Source of the DNA: Exiguobacterium mexicanum
GTDB taxonomy: Bacteria > Bacillota > Bacilli > Exiguobacteriales > Exiguobacteriaceae
Length of the DNA: 64,000 bases
Assembly: GCF_005960665.1 (NCBI RefSeq)
Contig: NZ_CP040676.1
Location: forward strand, 568,501-632,500
Direction of reading: 5' to 3'
Shown here: one piece after another, positions 8,777-16,634 of the stretch
Layout of the letters: each line of letters starts with the position of its first letter
Position numbering within the stretch: the stretch's first letter is position 1
Program-made: the position numbers and the translations under genes
Notes under the pieces: model-generated
Databases searched by the model: none
Told to the model about the DNA's origin: nothing
What the model saw: only the letters and a program-made list of their open reading frames with translations

Positions 8777-9709
8777 TCACTCCCTAAGTGTCTTGCCGGT
8801 CAGGGCCAGAAAGACGGTATTCAAGGACGGACGGTCGACGGTGATCGAGGTGAAACGGACCCGTTCGTCATGGAGCACGTCAAGGAGCGGGGCGAGCGGG
8901 GTGTCTTTCTCGAGTGACACTTCGAGGAACGGTTCCTCGTAATCGACTTTCTTCACTCGCTCGAGCGATTCGAGACGTTCGAGGAGGCCTGGGGTGAGAG
9001 CGTCGACTTTGATGCGGGCCGTCTCGAGCGTCATGACTTGGTCTTTCAGTTCGTCTTGCGTCCCTTCGGCGATAATCCGCCCTTCATCGACGATGGCGAC
9101 GCGGTCGCAGAGCATCTCGACTTCTTCCATATAGTGGGACGTATAGATGATCGTCGCCCCGCGTCGATTCAACTCGCGGATGTTCTCGAGGATGGTGTTG
9201 CGCGACTGTGGATCGATGGCGACGGTCGGTTCATCCATGAAGATGAGTTCGGGCTCGTGCACGATGCCGCAGGCGATGTTGAGACGACGAAGGAGCCCCC
9301 CGGACAGTTCCGGCGGACGTTTCTTTTGGTGTGCGGTGAGTTCGACGAAGTCGAGGGCAACCTCGGTCTTTTGTTTCGCTTCAGACGGCTTGAAGCCATA
9401 TAGCTCAGCGAAAAATTGGATGTTTTCAAAGACGGTCAGCTGATCGTACACGGAGACGTGCTGCGGCACGATGCCGACGCGCCGTTTGATCGTCAGTTCG
9501 TCTTTAGGCATCGATTGATCAAAAATTCGAATGGTGCCGCTGTCGGCGGGATATAAGTTCAGCATAACGGAGATGGCGGTCGTCTTCCCGGCCCCGTTCG
9601 GACCGAGTAAGCCGAACAGCTCGCCGGCCTCGACGTGAAGTGAAAAGTCGTTCAAGGCAATCGTCTCACCGAACCGTTTTGTGACGTGATCGAGGGCGAT
9701 GATGGACAC
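8777..9709 (-). CDS. ABC exporter ATP-binding protein
   Basis: A 310-residue nucleotide-binding subunit. It has Walker A GPNGAGKT near residue 38, the signature ELSGGLLRRL, Walker B LIFMDEPT, and an H-loop (YTSHYMEEVEMLCDR). The C-terminal extension (about 220-310) is typical of drug, antibiotic or lipid exporters of the DrrA/CcmA group. In the signature region ELSGGLLRR replaces the usual LSGGMKRR, and Walker B is followed by TVAIDPQSR rather than TVGLDPQSR; both are mild changes. The GTG at 9709 has AAAGGAG 10 bases upstream; an upstream in-frame ATG at 9754 lacks one. It is the first gene of the operon whose next gene, a permease, is broken by the insertion sequence. Confidence 0.9.
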   Translation of the reverse strand: MSIIALDHVTKRFGETIALNDFSLHVEAGELFGLLGPNGAGKTTAISVMLNLYPADSGTIRIFDQSMPKDELTIKRRVGIVPQHVSVYDQLTVFENIQFFAELYGFKPSEAKQKTEVALDFVELTAHQKKRPPELSGGLLRRLNIACGIVHEPELIFMDEPTVAIDPQSRNTILENIRELNRRGATIIYTSHYMEEVEMLCDRVAIVDEGRIIAEGTQDELKDQVMTLETARIKVDALTPGLLERLESLERVKKVDYEEPFLEVSLEKDTPLAPLLDVLHDERVRFTSITVDRPSLNTVFLALTGKTLRE

Positions 9710-9855
9710 GTGGACGCAACTCCTTTCAACTCCAGAACGTGAAATAGCGTACAAGGTTTTGTTCCCGTTTGCAGGAACTTCCGAACCCGTTGCCGAATGA
9801 AATATAATAGTCGAATTATTCAGACAATTAATGGAAGTCGAAGTGAGGGATCGCG

Positions 9856-10254
9856 ATGAAAAAGTGGCAGTTCAATAAAGAAGAGTCGAGTGAGAAGTTT
9901 CCGGACGAGATGGCGTGGGCGTTGTTTTGTACGGTCGAGCCGAAACGGATGGACACGACACTCCCGTTTTATTACGACGAGTCGGTGTTCCGTTTCTCGA
10001 ACGGGGCAGAGTCGTTCTACTTCAAAATCTCACCAAGTTATCACGAGTTCGAGGTGAACGTGAAAAACGCGACGGGGGAGTTGCTGTATTATCAGCTCCT
10101 CCGCACGGTCGGGAAAGTCGAGGTGCTCGAAGATCGGCGCGACCACGGCGAGCTATTGATCGTCATGAACGAGGATCGTAACCGCACGGTGACGACGATC
10201 GAGCTGACCGTCCGACCGCGTTTCCGGGTGCTCGTCAAAGAGCACTATGTTTGA
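9856..10254 (+). CDS. Uncharacterised 132-residue protein
   Basis: A soluble protein with no signal peptide and no membrane segment. It is rich in aromatic and charged residues with many predicted beta strands (FYYDESVFRFSNGAESFYFKISPSYHEFEV). I do not recognise a family. It is divergent from the ABC operon, with the starts about 150 bases apart and a TATAAT-like box upstream near 9804. GAGGGATCG precedes the ATG. The codon use matches its neighbours, so it is very likely real. The downstream CsbD-like gene is on the same strand 55 bases away but seems to have its own promoter. Confidence 0.7.
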   Translation: MKKWQFNKEESSEKFPDEMAWALFCTVEPKRMDTTLPFYYDESVFRFSNGAESFYFKISPSYHEFEVNVKNATGELLYYQLLRTVGKVEVLEDRRDHGELLIVMNEDRNRTVTTIELTVRPRFRVLVKEHYV

Positions 10255-10274
10255 GTTTTTCTCACAGTGGTACA
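10249..10274 (+). promoter_or_regulatory. Possible sigma-B-type promoter for the CsbD-like gene
   Basis: GTTTGA (10249-10254) is close to the sigma-B -35 element GTTTAA. A GGTA core at 10269-10272, 13-14 bases further on, resembles the -10 element GGGTAT. CsbD-like genes belong to the general stress regulon in Bacillus, which makes this plausible; the match is imperfect. Confidence 0.35.
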
Positions 10275-10309
10275 TGAATTAGACATGATATCACGAGGAG
10301 GAGATTCAC

Positions 10310-10507
10310 ATGAAAGACGGACTTAACAAAAAAGTTGATGGCTTAATCGATAAGGCGGCAGGCAAAGCGAAAGAAGCGGTCGGCAAAGCGTCGGACAATC
10401 AATCGCTCAAACGTGAAGGACAAAAAGACCAAGTGAAAGGGACGGCCAAGGAGAAGACGGGCCAGGCCCAACAAAACCTTGAAAGCCTGAAAGACGAACG
10501 CCGCTAA
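10310..10507 (+). CDS. CsbD-family small stress protein
   Basis: A 65-residue, highly charged, alanine- and lysine-rich protein with the CsbD pattern: a helix with KKVDGLIDKAAGKAKEAVGKA, a short break, then EGQKDQVKGTAKEKTGQAQQ. Such proteins are small, probably disordered or helical in solution, and are induced by general stress in Bacillus; their molecular role is not established. The ATG follows AGGAGGAG at good distance. The gene ends at a strong terminator shared with the convergent CAP-domain gene. Confidence 0.88.
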   Translation: MKDGLNKKVDGLIDKAAGKAKEAVGKASDNQSLKREGQKDQVKGTAKEKTGQAQQNLESLKDERR

Positions 10508-10509
10508 AA

Positions 10510-10547
10510 AAACCGGGAAATCGCGATCAATGCGACTTCCCGGTTTT
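10510..10547. terminator. Bidirectional terminator
   Basis: AACCGGGAAATCGC (10510-10523) pairs with GCGACTTCCCGGTT (10531-10544) with one mismatch. A-run before and T-run after serve the two convergent genes. Confidence 0.9.
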
Positions 10548-11468
10548 TCATTTCGTCAAAAAGACTTGGACGTGAATCGTCGACCCTTGCGCGTTCTTGG
10601 CGGCGCCGACACCGAGATGCGTGAAGTTTCCGTTCAAGATGTTGGCGCGGTGACCGCTCGAGTTCATCCAGGCGTTCACGGCTTGAGCCGGATCACTCGA
10701 CCCCATATAGATGTTCTCGCCCCAACCGCGATAGCTGACATTGTAGGCATCGAGCGTGTCTCCCGGGCTCCCGTTCTCACGGAGCTGATGTGAGAACTGT
10801 CCCGTCCGTGCCATCTCGTCGGCCCGGACCTGGGCGACGCGGTTCGCCTCGCTCGATGCTGCGAGTTGCGATAAGCGAGCCGTCTGACGCTCTTCGTTCG
10901 TCTCGGCCAAGACACCGCTCGTCGGTGCTCTGAACGTGATGTGTTTGGCCAAAATATACCCGGTCTTCGTACCGATGTTCACTTTATACCAACGCGTCGT
11001 GCCCGTGTATCGATACGAGATCGTCTCGAGCTTCATCCCTTGGCGCAAGAAGACGACATTCGACGAGGTCGTGAGCGGACGTGACTTCAAGTAGACGCTT
11101 GACGGGGCGACATACGTCGTCTTCGTGAACGCGACTTCGGCTGTCGACAGCTTGACATAGGCAGCCGGGACATAGCCATAGCCCGTGCCCCATTGGATTT
11201 TGTACCAGCGGGTGCCATTCGTCGTGAATGACGTCCGGACCATCATCGTGCCGTCCCGAACAATTTTACCTACACTTGACGCTGAGCTTGACGGTGTTTT
11301 GCGGACGTTGATTTGACTGATGCCCGTAACGGAACCTTTCGTGTTGACGGACGTCTCGTAATAGGCGGCCTCCACCGTTGTCGGTTCGAGCGTGAGCAGG
11401 GTCGGCGGAGTGAACGTGAGTGTGACCGCAAGCGCGGACGTCACGAGGGCTGAGGCGATTTTTTTCAA
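10548..11468 (-). CDS. Secreted SH3b-SH3b-CAP domain protein
   Basis: A 306-residue exported protein. It has a signal peptide (KK start, hydrophobic core to about residue 33, AAxxA-type region TVEAAYY), then two bacterial SH3 domains (about 45-105 and 115-180; INVRKTPSSSASSVGKI and VYLKSRPLTTSSNVVFL) that would bind the cell wall. A C-terminal CAP/SCP domain (about 190-306) follows, with the motifs NEERQTARL, RADEMARTGQFSH, WGENIYMG and NSSGHRANILNGNFTHLGVGAA. The His and Glu positions of the CAP cavity are present. It resembles YkwD-type proteins of Bacilli; function is unknown, but wall binding outside the cell is well supported. It stands alone between two terminators. Confidence 0.9.
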   Translation of the reverse strand: MKKIASALVTSALAVTLTFTPPTLLTLEPTTVEAAYYETSVNTKGSVTGISQINVRKTPSSSASSVGKIVRDGTMMVRTSFTTNGTRWYKIQWGTGYGYVPAAYVKLSTAEVAFTKTTYVAPSSVYLKSRPLTTSSNVVFLRQGMKLETISYRYTGTTRWYKVNIGTKTGYILAKHITFRAPTSGVLAETNEERQTARLSQLAASSEANRVAQVRADEMARTGQFSHQLRENGSPGDTLDAYNVSYRGWGENIYMGSSDPAQAVNAWMNSSGHRANILNGNFTHLGVGAAKNAQGSTIHVQVFLTK

Positions 11469-11544
11469 AATGGGAAGCTCCTTTTTCGATCATATAACCA
11501 TATAATATATTGAATAGGGCGATAATGGGTATTACCATTTGATT

Positions 11545-11576
11545 ACAAAAGCAGGCAGACTCCGTGGAGCCTGCCT
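11545..11576 (-). terminator. Terminator of the AT-rich lipoprotein gene
   Basis: AGGCAGACTCC (11553-11563) and GGAGCCTGCCT (11566-11576) form an 11-bp stem with one mismatch. On the minus strand it is followed by GCTTTTG. Confidence 0.7.
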
Positions 11577-11627
11577 CTATTTCTAGATGTAGAAGATAGT
11601 TAAAAAATATTTAGGCTTGAAATCAAA

Positions 11628-12404
11628 TCATAACTCTGAAAATACAAGTCTTGCGTCATCAGAAGATGAACCATAGTCAGTATTATCGTAAGAAATTGAA
11701 ATGATTTCACCTTCTTTTAAACTTACAGCTACATCATTATTGGTAGCTGTAAACATCTGATCTCTACTATCACCAGTTTCATCATTGTAGATGGAAATTC
11801 GCCATCCTAGATTATCATATTCAGGGTCTAATTTTACATCCGTAGAAAGTTTATAATCTCCAGGCTTAATGTCTCGTCCGACTATAAACTCACCAATGCC
11901 TAACTGATTAGAAGGTGTGACTGTTTCCGGAACTGCGTTAAATTTGACTTTAGAAATGTTGGTGAATTCAAGAATATCATCCTCAAAAAGTATCATACGA
12001 ATTTTTGAGGGGTATCCACCAGTATTTCCTTTTGCTCCTCCAACCCAATTTATAAACAATGAAGAAACAGAGGAACGCTCCCCAAGTATATTTCCAGACC
12101 CTCCTATAATTTCTAAATCATATATGCCTGGTTTTACATCCTGGTCTTCTCCTACAACAATGTTATCTGTAACATAAAGCTCTTCAGTTTGAGTTGAAAT
12201 GGTTGCGAGTTGATTTAAAATATCCAAAGTCGAAACTTCTTCCCCTTCATTATTTTCTGTAGAACTTTCTGTTTTCGGGGTCTCATTTTCAGGATTCGGA
12301 GTAGCTTGATTGGTTTCACCACCGCACGCCGACAGTAAAAGGAAGGACGAAATAAAAATTCCTGTAACAAGTTTCTTTTTCGGGAGGATCTTATCAATTT
12401 TCAT
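11628..12404 (-). CDS. AT-rich putative lipoprotein with two similar domains
   Basis: A 258-residue lipoprotein precursor. A positively charged start and a hydrophobic helix lead to the lipobox LLSACGG (Cys near residue 27), followed by an Asn/Thr/Glu-rich linker to about residue 60. The mature part has two related segments: VGEDQDVKPGIYDLEIIGGSGN and VGRDIKPGDYKLSTDV each open a beta-rich unit, so it looks like a duplicated domain. No enzymatic motif is seen and I do not recognise the exact family. The gene is strikingly AT-rich (codons ending in A/T, long A/T runs in the flanks), unlike both neighbours, which suggests recent acquisition. It lies between two wall-active genes on the same strand. 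Confidence 0.85.
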   Translation of the reverse strand: MKIDKILPKKKLVTGIFISSFLLLSACGGETNQATPNPENETPKTESSTENNEGEEVSTLDILNQLATISTQTEELYVTDNIVVGEDQDVKPGIYDLEIIGGSGNILGERSSVSSLFINWVGGAKGNTGGYPSKIRMILFEDDILEFTNISKVKFNAVPETVTPSNQLGIGEFIVGRDIKPGDYKLSTDVKLDPEYDNLGWRISIYNDETGDSRDQMFTATNNDVAVSLKEGEIISISYDNTDYGSSSDDARLVFSEL

Positions 12405-12684
12405 CGTATCTCTCCTTAAACGATTGGATTCAATAGCAATATTAAATATATATTAATTGTAACATTTTAAATTTTATTAAATACATGATTTTCAATTTTA
12501 TTGTTACAAATTTGTATTTATTTTATAATTATTTATTTTTAAATCCTACAATCTACTATATTTTTACTGCTTACTTCACTTAAACATAAAAAGATGTGTT
12601 AATTGAAAATAATAGATTTATGATACTTTTATTTTTAGTAATGATAGTAATAAATAAGATTTAAATATGATGTTGATTGTCCAA
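12405..12684. other. AT-rich gap without a recognisable gene
   Basis: Nearly 300 bases of very AT-rich DNA upstream of the lipoprotein gene. It must hold that gene's promoter, but no single pair of hexamers stands out among the many A/T runs. No ORF with a ribosome binding site was found. Confidence 0.6.
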
Positions 12685-12733
12685 AATAATAAGGTAGCAT
12701 GATCCTGATTGAGGATCACGCTACCTTATTATT
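12685..12733 (-). terminator. Strong terminator of the NamZ-type gene
   Basis: AATAATAAGGTAGC (12685-12698) pairs perfectly with 12720-12733, and TGATCCT/AGGATCA extend the stem inward. It overlaps the stop codon of the gene and is followed by TTATTTTGG on the minus strand. Confidence 0.9.
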
Positions 12734-13967
12734 ATTTATACAGTAAGTACTCTTTCCGAATCGGCAAGAACGCATCGCGCTCGGCATCGACTTTCGTCAT
12801 AATCGCCTCAAGCGACTCACCGGCGAGAATCATATCTTTCACGTAGGCGTTCCCAGTCAGCTTCGTGATGAAGTCGTTTGAGAGGAACTCGAACTCGTCC
12901 GGATACAGGTCGTGCGCCGTCTTCACCATGGCGATGCCGGTCTTGACTGCTTCGAACTTCGTCGGCTCCGTGACGTATACTTCGACGCCGTGCGACAGTT
13001 TGCCCGCGTTCTTCGAGAACGTCGGCGTGAACGAGGCGGCGCGGAACGTGACACCCGGAAGCTCGAGCGCGTTCAACGTCTTGGCGTAGTCATGCGCCTT
13101 CACGTAAGGGGCGCCAAGCAATTGGAACGGTTTCGTCGTGCCGCGTCCTTCCGACAGATTCGTCCCTTCGAACAGACCGGTCGCCGGATAGACGTTGACA
13201 GTGTCCGTCGTCGGCATATTCGGGGACGGCATGACGAACGGGAGTCCCGTATCCTCGTACAGCATCGAGCGCTTCCAGCCCTTCATCTTGACGACTTCGA
13301 GATCGGCTTGAATCTGGTATTCCGTGTTGAACAAGCGGGCGAGCTCACCGACGGTCATGCCATGCTTGAGCGGGATCGGATAGAGGCCGATGAAGCTCGA
13401 ATAGGCCGGGTCGAGCACGGGACCTTCGACGCGGAGGCCGCCTTGCGGGTTCGGTCGATCGAGGACGACGAACGGGATATCGTTTTCAGCCGCGGCTTCC
13501 ATCGCATACGCCATCGTATAGATGTACGTATAGAAGCGGGTGCCGACGTCTTGAATGTCAAAGACGAGCACATCGACGTCTTTGAGCATCTCGGCCGTCG
13601 GTTTCTTCGTCGCGCCGTACAAGCTATACACCGGAAGTCCCGTCACTTCATCGATGTATGAGCTGATCGTCGATCCGGCTTGTGCATCACCGCGGACGCC
13701 GTGCTCCGGTCCGTACAGTGCCGTCAGTTCGAAATCATCGGAGTTGTGGAACAAGTCGACGATGCTCGTCATGTTGGCATCGACCCCGGTCGGATTCGTG
13801 ATCAGTCCGACTCGTTTACCCGCCAAGATTTCAGGATTGTCCATCAACCGGTCGACCCCGAACTCGACTTTCGGCTTTTTCGGGACGGACTTGGCATCGG
13901 CATCGAGCAACATGACTGATGACGTGACGAGTGTGAGGGCGGCGAGACCGCCAATCCATTTCTTCAT
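12732..13967 (-). CDS. namZ: Exo-beta-N-acetylmuramidase NamZ-like protein (DUF1343/YbbC family)
   Basis: A 411-residue exported protein of the family that includes B. subtilis NamZ, which releases MurNAc from the non-reducing end of peptidoglycan fragments. It has a signal peptide (MKKWIGGLAALTLVTS, cleavage near the ADA-K site at about 26). The Rossmann-like N-terminal domain carries GVDRLMDNPEILAGKRVGLITNPTG, then YGPEHGVRGDAQAG, VFDIQDVGTRFYTYI and DRPNPQGG, and the C-terminal part has PSPNMPTTDTVNVYPATGLFEGTNLSEGRGTTKPF. All these blocks are well conserved. The start at 13967 has GGAGGAAC 6 bases upstream; a longer frame to 14000 lacks such a site. A catabolite-control-like motif lies upstream. 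In B. subtilis the gene sits in a MurNAc recovery cluster; here it is alone but near other wall-active proteins. Confidence 0.92.
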   Translation of the reverse strand: MKKWIGGLAALTLVTSSVMLLDADAKSVPKKPKVEFGVDRLMDNPEILAGKRVGLITNPTGVDANMTSIVDLFHNSDDFELTALYGPEHGVRGDAQAGSTISSYIDEVTGLPVYSLYGATKKPTAEMLKDVDVLVFDIQDVGTRFYTYIYTMAYAMEAAAENDIPFVVLDRPNPQGGLRVEGPVLDPAYSSFIGLYPIPLKHGMTVGELARLFNTEYQIQADLEVVKMKGWKRSMLYEDTGLPFVMPSPNMPTTDTVNVYPATGLFEGTNLSEGRGTTKPFQLLGAPYVKAHDYAKTLNALELPGVTFRAASFTPTFSKNAGKLSHGVEVYVTEPTKFEAVKTGIAMVKTAHDLYPDEFEFLSNDFITKLTGNAYVKDMILAGESLEAIMTKVDAERDAFLPIRKEYLLYK

Positions 13968-13986
13968 AATAGTTCCTCCTCTAAAA

Positions 13987-14000
13987 TGTAAGCGCTTCAC
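13987..14000 (-). promoter_or_regulatory. Possible catabolite-responsive element upstream of namZ
   Basis: TGTAAGCGCTTCAC keeps the first 11 bases of the ideal CcpA site TGTAAGCGCTTACA and sits 20 bases before the namZ start. MurNAc recovery genes are plausible CcpA targets. Three mismatches at one end keep the confidence moderate. Confidence 0.45.
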
Positions 14001-14092
14001 TACTTACTCGAAAGTGTACCATTTTGTATTTTTAATTCAATAATATGTAACATAAATAGGAAATTATATTTCTTAATTTGATTCGTTGTACC

Positions 14093-14121
14093 TAAAAAGC
14101 CATCGGAATTTTCCTATGGCT
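14093..14121 (-). terminator. Terminator of the C39-like wall protein gene
   Basis: AGCCATCGG (14098-14106) pairs with CCTATGGCT (14113-14121) with one mismatch, followed by TTTTTA on the minus strand. Confidence 0.8.
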
Positions 14122-14127
14122 GGACGA

Positions 14128-15762
14128 TTATCGTACGGCAAGTGCTTTCCATCCCGTCGCGCCCATGACAGAGCTGACTTGGCTTTTCGGGATGACGAGG
14201 CGACCGCGGTACGGGTCGTTGATGTAGAGGTTATTCTTGTCATAGCCCGTCGCGAGCATGACATGATAATTGACGAAACCGGTGAATTTTTTGTTCGAAG
14301 CGGTGTACCAATTGAAGTGACCGTATGGCTGTTTGAAGTCGACGCTCGCCCAGACGATGACCGGGTTGCCGAGTGAGAGTTCGCGCTCAATTGAAGCTAA
14401 TCCTTGGCCGGACAAGTCTTTCACAGGCCGGTATTTGCTCGAGAAGTTGATCATGCCTTTCGGATAAATCCCGTAGTTGCGATATTTGCTGAGCTTGCCT
14501 TTCGGGTCGCCCGTGAACATGACGTTCGGGTCGACCCAGCGGTAGAGACGATTCTCATAGCGGGCGTTCCACATACTTTTTGGCATTTCCCGATATAACG
14601 TCTCCGCGCTGACGACGCGTCCTTTTTTCTCGAGCGCCATCTTGAGCGAGAAGAACTCGCAGCCGGAAGGATAGCCCATAGCAAATTGACGATAGAGCGG
14701 CACGCTCATCTTATAAGTGGAGAGTGGGTTGCTATAGGCGCCCCGGACATCGAACGCGGCGTTACCGATGCGTTTGTTCTTATACATCACGCCCGACGAA
14801 TCGAAGAAATACCATTTGCCGCTGATGACTTGCCAATCCGTCTTCTTCGTCAAAGTCGGTGCGAAGTATTCGTATTGCGTCGTATACTTCCAACCGGTCT
14901 CACGGACGCCGGTCGAGTGGAAGTAGTAATAGCGGGTCCCGACCTTGTGCTTGCCTTGCAGGCGATAACCGTAGACGGGATGGAACCCGTATACCTTACC
15001 TTCAATCGTCTGCAGACCGTAGCGACGTTTTCCGTCCGTCCCGAAATAGTAATAGCGGGCGGCGACTTTTTGGACGCCGGCCAACCGATAGCCATACGTC
15101 TCATGGAAGCCATAGACGGTCGTGCCAATCTTTTTCAAGCCGTGCTGGCGTACACCGGTTGTCCCGAAATAGTAGTGGCGCGTGCCGACTTGTTGCCACC
15201 CGGTCGCGACGCGGCCATCTTTCAAGAGCAAGTACTTCTTGCCGTTGATCGTGTACATGCCCGACCGGATCGTTCCGTTGTCGAAGATGTAATGCTTCAC
15301 GCCATTGACCGTCTGCCAACCGCTCAACCGTTTCCCTTCAAGAGAGAACAAGTAGCGTTTCCCGTCCACGGTCAAAAAGCCGGTCGCCATGACGCCGTTC
15401 GATTTGAAGTAGTAGAGCCCGTCCGAGAGCTGTTGCCAGCCTTTCAACTGCTTCCCGTCGGCGGCGAACAAGTAGGTCGGCCCATCAATCGTATAGCGTC
15501 CGGTGACGAGCACGCCGTCCGCTTCAAAATAATATGTAGCGCCATCGATGGCTTGCCACCCGATTGCCATCGCCCCATCGGCCGCGAAATAGTAGGTCTT
15601 GCCGTCAATCACTTGCCAGCCGGTCAGCACTGTACCGTCTTCTGTCGTATAGACCGTTCCCGTGGCGGTCGTTTGAAACCCGGCCGCGGCATGGACGTGG
15701 TCGTTACTGAGGATGATGCTCATACTGACGGCCAAACCGGCCACTACATGACTCCACTTCAT
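14128..15762 (-). CDS. Secreted C39-like cysteine peptidase-fold protein with wall-binding repeats
   Basis: A 544-residue exported protein. After a signal peptide (hydrophobic core to about 25, AxA-type site VHAAAG) there are about fourteen tandem repeats of roughly 20 residues with the pattern GWQxIDGKTYYFxADG (about 35-340). These are the choline/glucan-binding type that attach proteins to wall polymers. The C-terminal domain (about 350-544) belongs to the C39-like family: VPLYRQFAMGYPSGCEFFSLKMAL carries the candidate catalytic Cys, and YHVMLATGYDKNNLYINDPY carries His and Asp. The triad seems intact, so proteolytic activity is possible; the substrate is unknown. The start follows GGAGGAAC. 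It stands as a single gene next to NamZ and the CAP protein, on the same strand. Confidence 0.88.
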   Translation of the reverse strand: MKWSHVVAGLAVSMSIILSNDHVHAAAGFQTTATGTVYTTEDGTVLTGWQVIDGKTYYFAADGAMAIGWQAIDGATYYFEADGVLVTGRYTIDGPTYLFAADGKQLKGWQQLSDGLYYFKSNGVMATGFLTVDGKRYLFSLEGKRLSGWQTVNGVKHYIFDNGTIRSGMYTINGKKYLLLKDGRVATGWQQVGTRHYYFGTTGVRQHGLKKIGTTVYGFHETYGYRLAGVQKVAARYYYFGTDGKRRYGLQTIEGKVYGFHPVYGYRLQGKHKVGTRYYYFHSTGVRETGWKYTTQYEYFAPTLTKKTDWQVISGKWYFFDSSGVMYKNKRIGNAAFDVRGAYSNPLSTYKMSVPLYRQFAMGYPSGCEFFSLKMALEKKGRVVSAETLYREMPKSMWNARYENRLYRWVDPNVMFTGDPKGKLSKYRNYGIYPKGMINFSSKYRPVKDLSGQGLASIERELSLGNPVIVWASVDFKQPYGHFNWYTASNKKFTGFVNYHVMLATGYDKNNLYINDPYRGRLVIPKSQVSSVMGATGWKALAVR

Positions 15763-15823
15763 AGGCGTTCCTCCACAATCGAATTGAAAAATTGGTATTA
15801 TTTTGTAAATTAAGTATACATGA

Positions 15824-15848
15824 GAAAAGCCGCCTTGACTCGACGGCT
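15824..15848 (-). terminator. Terminator of the YxlEFG-like operon
   Basis: AGCCG (15828-15832) and CGGCT (15844-15848) form a short stem read on the minus strand, followed by TTTTC. Weak but correctly placed. Confidence 0.5.
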
Positions 15849-15875
15849 AAAGGACTATTTTGAGAAGGTGCTACA

Positions 15876-16634
15876 TCAGGACGAACGGCTTATGAACAAC
15901 AACCGTTTCGAGGCGACGAAGAGCGTCACGCCAATCAACAAGACACTACTGATGATCGGCCAAACGAGTAAACCCTCGCCCATGAGCACTTCGGCCGATA
16001 ACGAGCCGAGCCGCCACGGCATCCAGTCCCACTCGAGCCACCCAATTAGGAGCGACATGATGAAGTGGAGGGCGAGCGTGATCACGAGGGCGACGAGGCC
16101 GCTCTCGAGCAACGCCGCGAACAAGAAGAAAATCGATAGCTGGACGACGAAATGGAGCATGAGTAATCCGGTCGCGATCAAGAAATCGGTGACGTCGAAC
16201 GAATCGAACAAGACGATTGTATAGTAGGCGGCGCTCAATTGGGCGAGGCCGATGGCGACGACGGCGAGTAGCGAATAATGTCCCCATTTGCTGAGCACGA
16301 TGCGCGTGCCTGGAATCTTGAGCGACTTGAGCCAGGCGAGCGTGCCGAGCGACCGTTCGTGACTGAACGTATGCATGGCGGATAACAGCACGACGAGCAG
16401 GCCGATTTGTCGCAACTGTTCGCTCGCCGACATGAGCACTTCTTCTGGTGACGGGGTCGGAATTTCGATGACCGCCCCGTCCGGCAAGTTGCCGCCCGAG
16501 GCCAAGATGTCCGGGAGGAAATAAAGCGTGAGCGGTTGCATCGCCGCAAGCAACATCAAGGCGATTGGTACCCAGATGAGTCGCTTATTGCGCCATGACT
16601 CTTTCCCTTCTTGTTTGAAGATGGCCAGTTTCAT
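15876..16634 (-). CDS. YxlG-like ABC transporter permease
   Basis: A 252-residue membrane protein with six predicted helices. The first (LIWVPIALMLLAAMQPLTLYFLP) is followed by a short extracytoplasmic loop and five more. FSHERSLGTLAWLKSLKIPGTRIVLSKW between helices 2 and 3 is the ABC-2 coupling region. The start ATG overlaps the stop of the ATPase gene (TGATG) with GGAGGTGA upstream, so the two are translated together. Together with the preceding ATPase and the small YxlE-like protein it reproduces the order yxlE-yxlF-yxlG of B. subtilis, where these genes follow sigY. No sigY or yxlC/D is present here. Substrate unknown. Confidence 0.82.
   Translation of the reverse strand: MKLAIFKQEGKESWRNKRLIWVPIALMLLAAMQPLTLYFLPDILASGGNLPDGAVIEIPTPSPEEVLMSASEQLRQIGLLVVLLSAMHTFSHERSLGTLAWLKSLKIPGTRIVLSKWGHYSLLAVVAIGLAQLSAAYYTIVLFDSFDVTDFLIATGLLMLHFVVQLSIFFLFAALLESGLVALVITLALHFIMSLLIGWLEWDWMPWRLGSLSAEVLMGEGLLVWPIISSVLLIGVTLFVASKRLLFISRSS

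Noticed and set aside
12912-13661. 249-codon plus-strand ORF opposite namZ
   Set aside because: Antisense shadow, Arg- and His-rich, without a ribosome binding site.
14938-15650. Regular repeats in DNA that at first suggest an array
   Set aside because: They are the codons of the wall-binding repeats in the secreted protein; unit length about 60 bases with variable sequence and no spacers, so not CRISPR.
14686-15813. 375-codon plus-strand ORF opposite the C39-like wall protein
   Set aside because: It mirrors the repeats of the real gene on the other strand; no ribosome binding site or family features.
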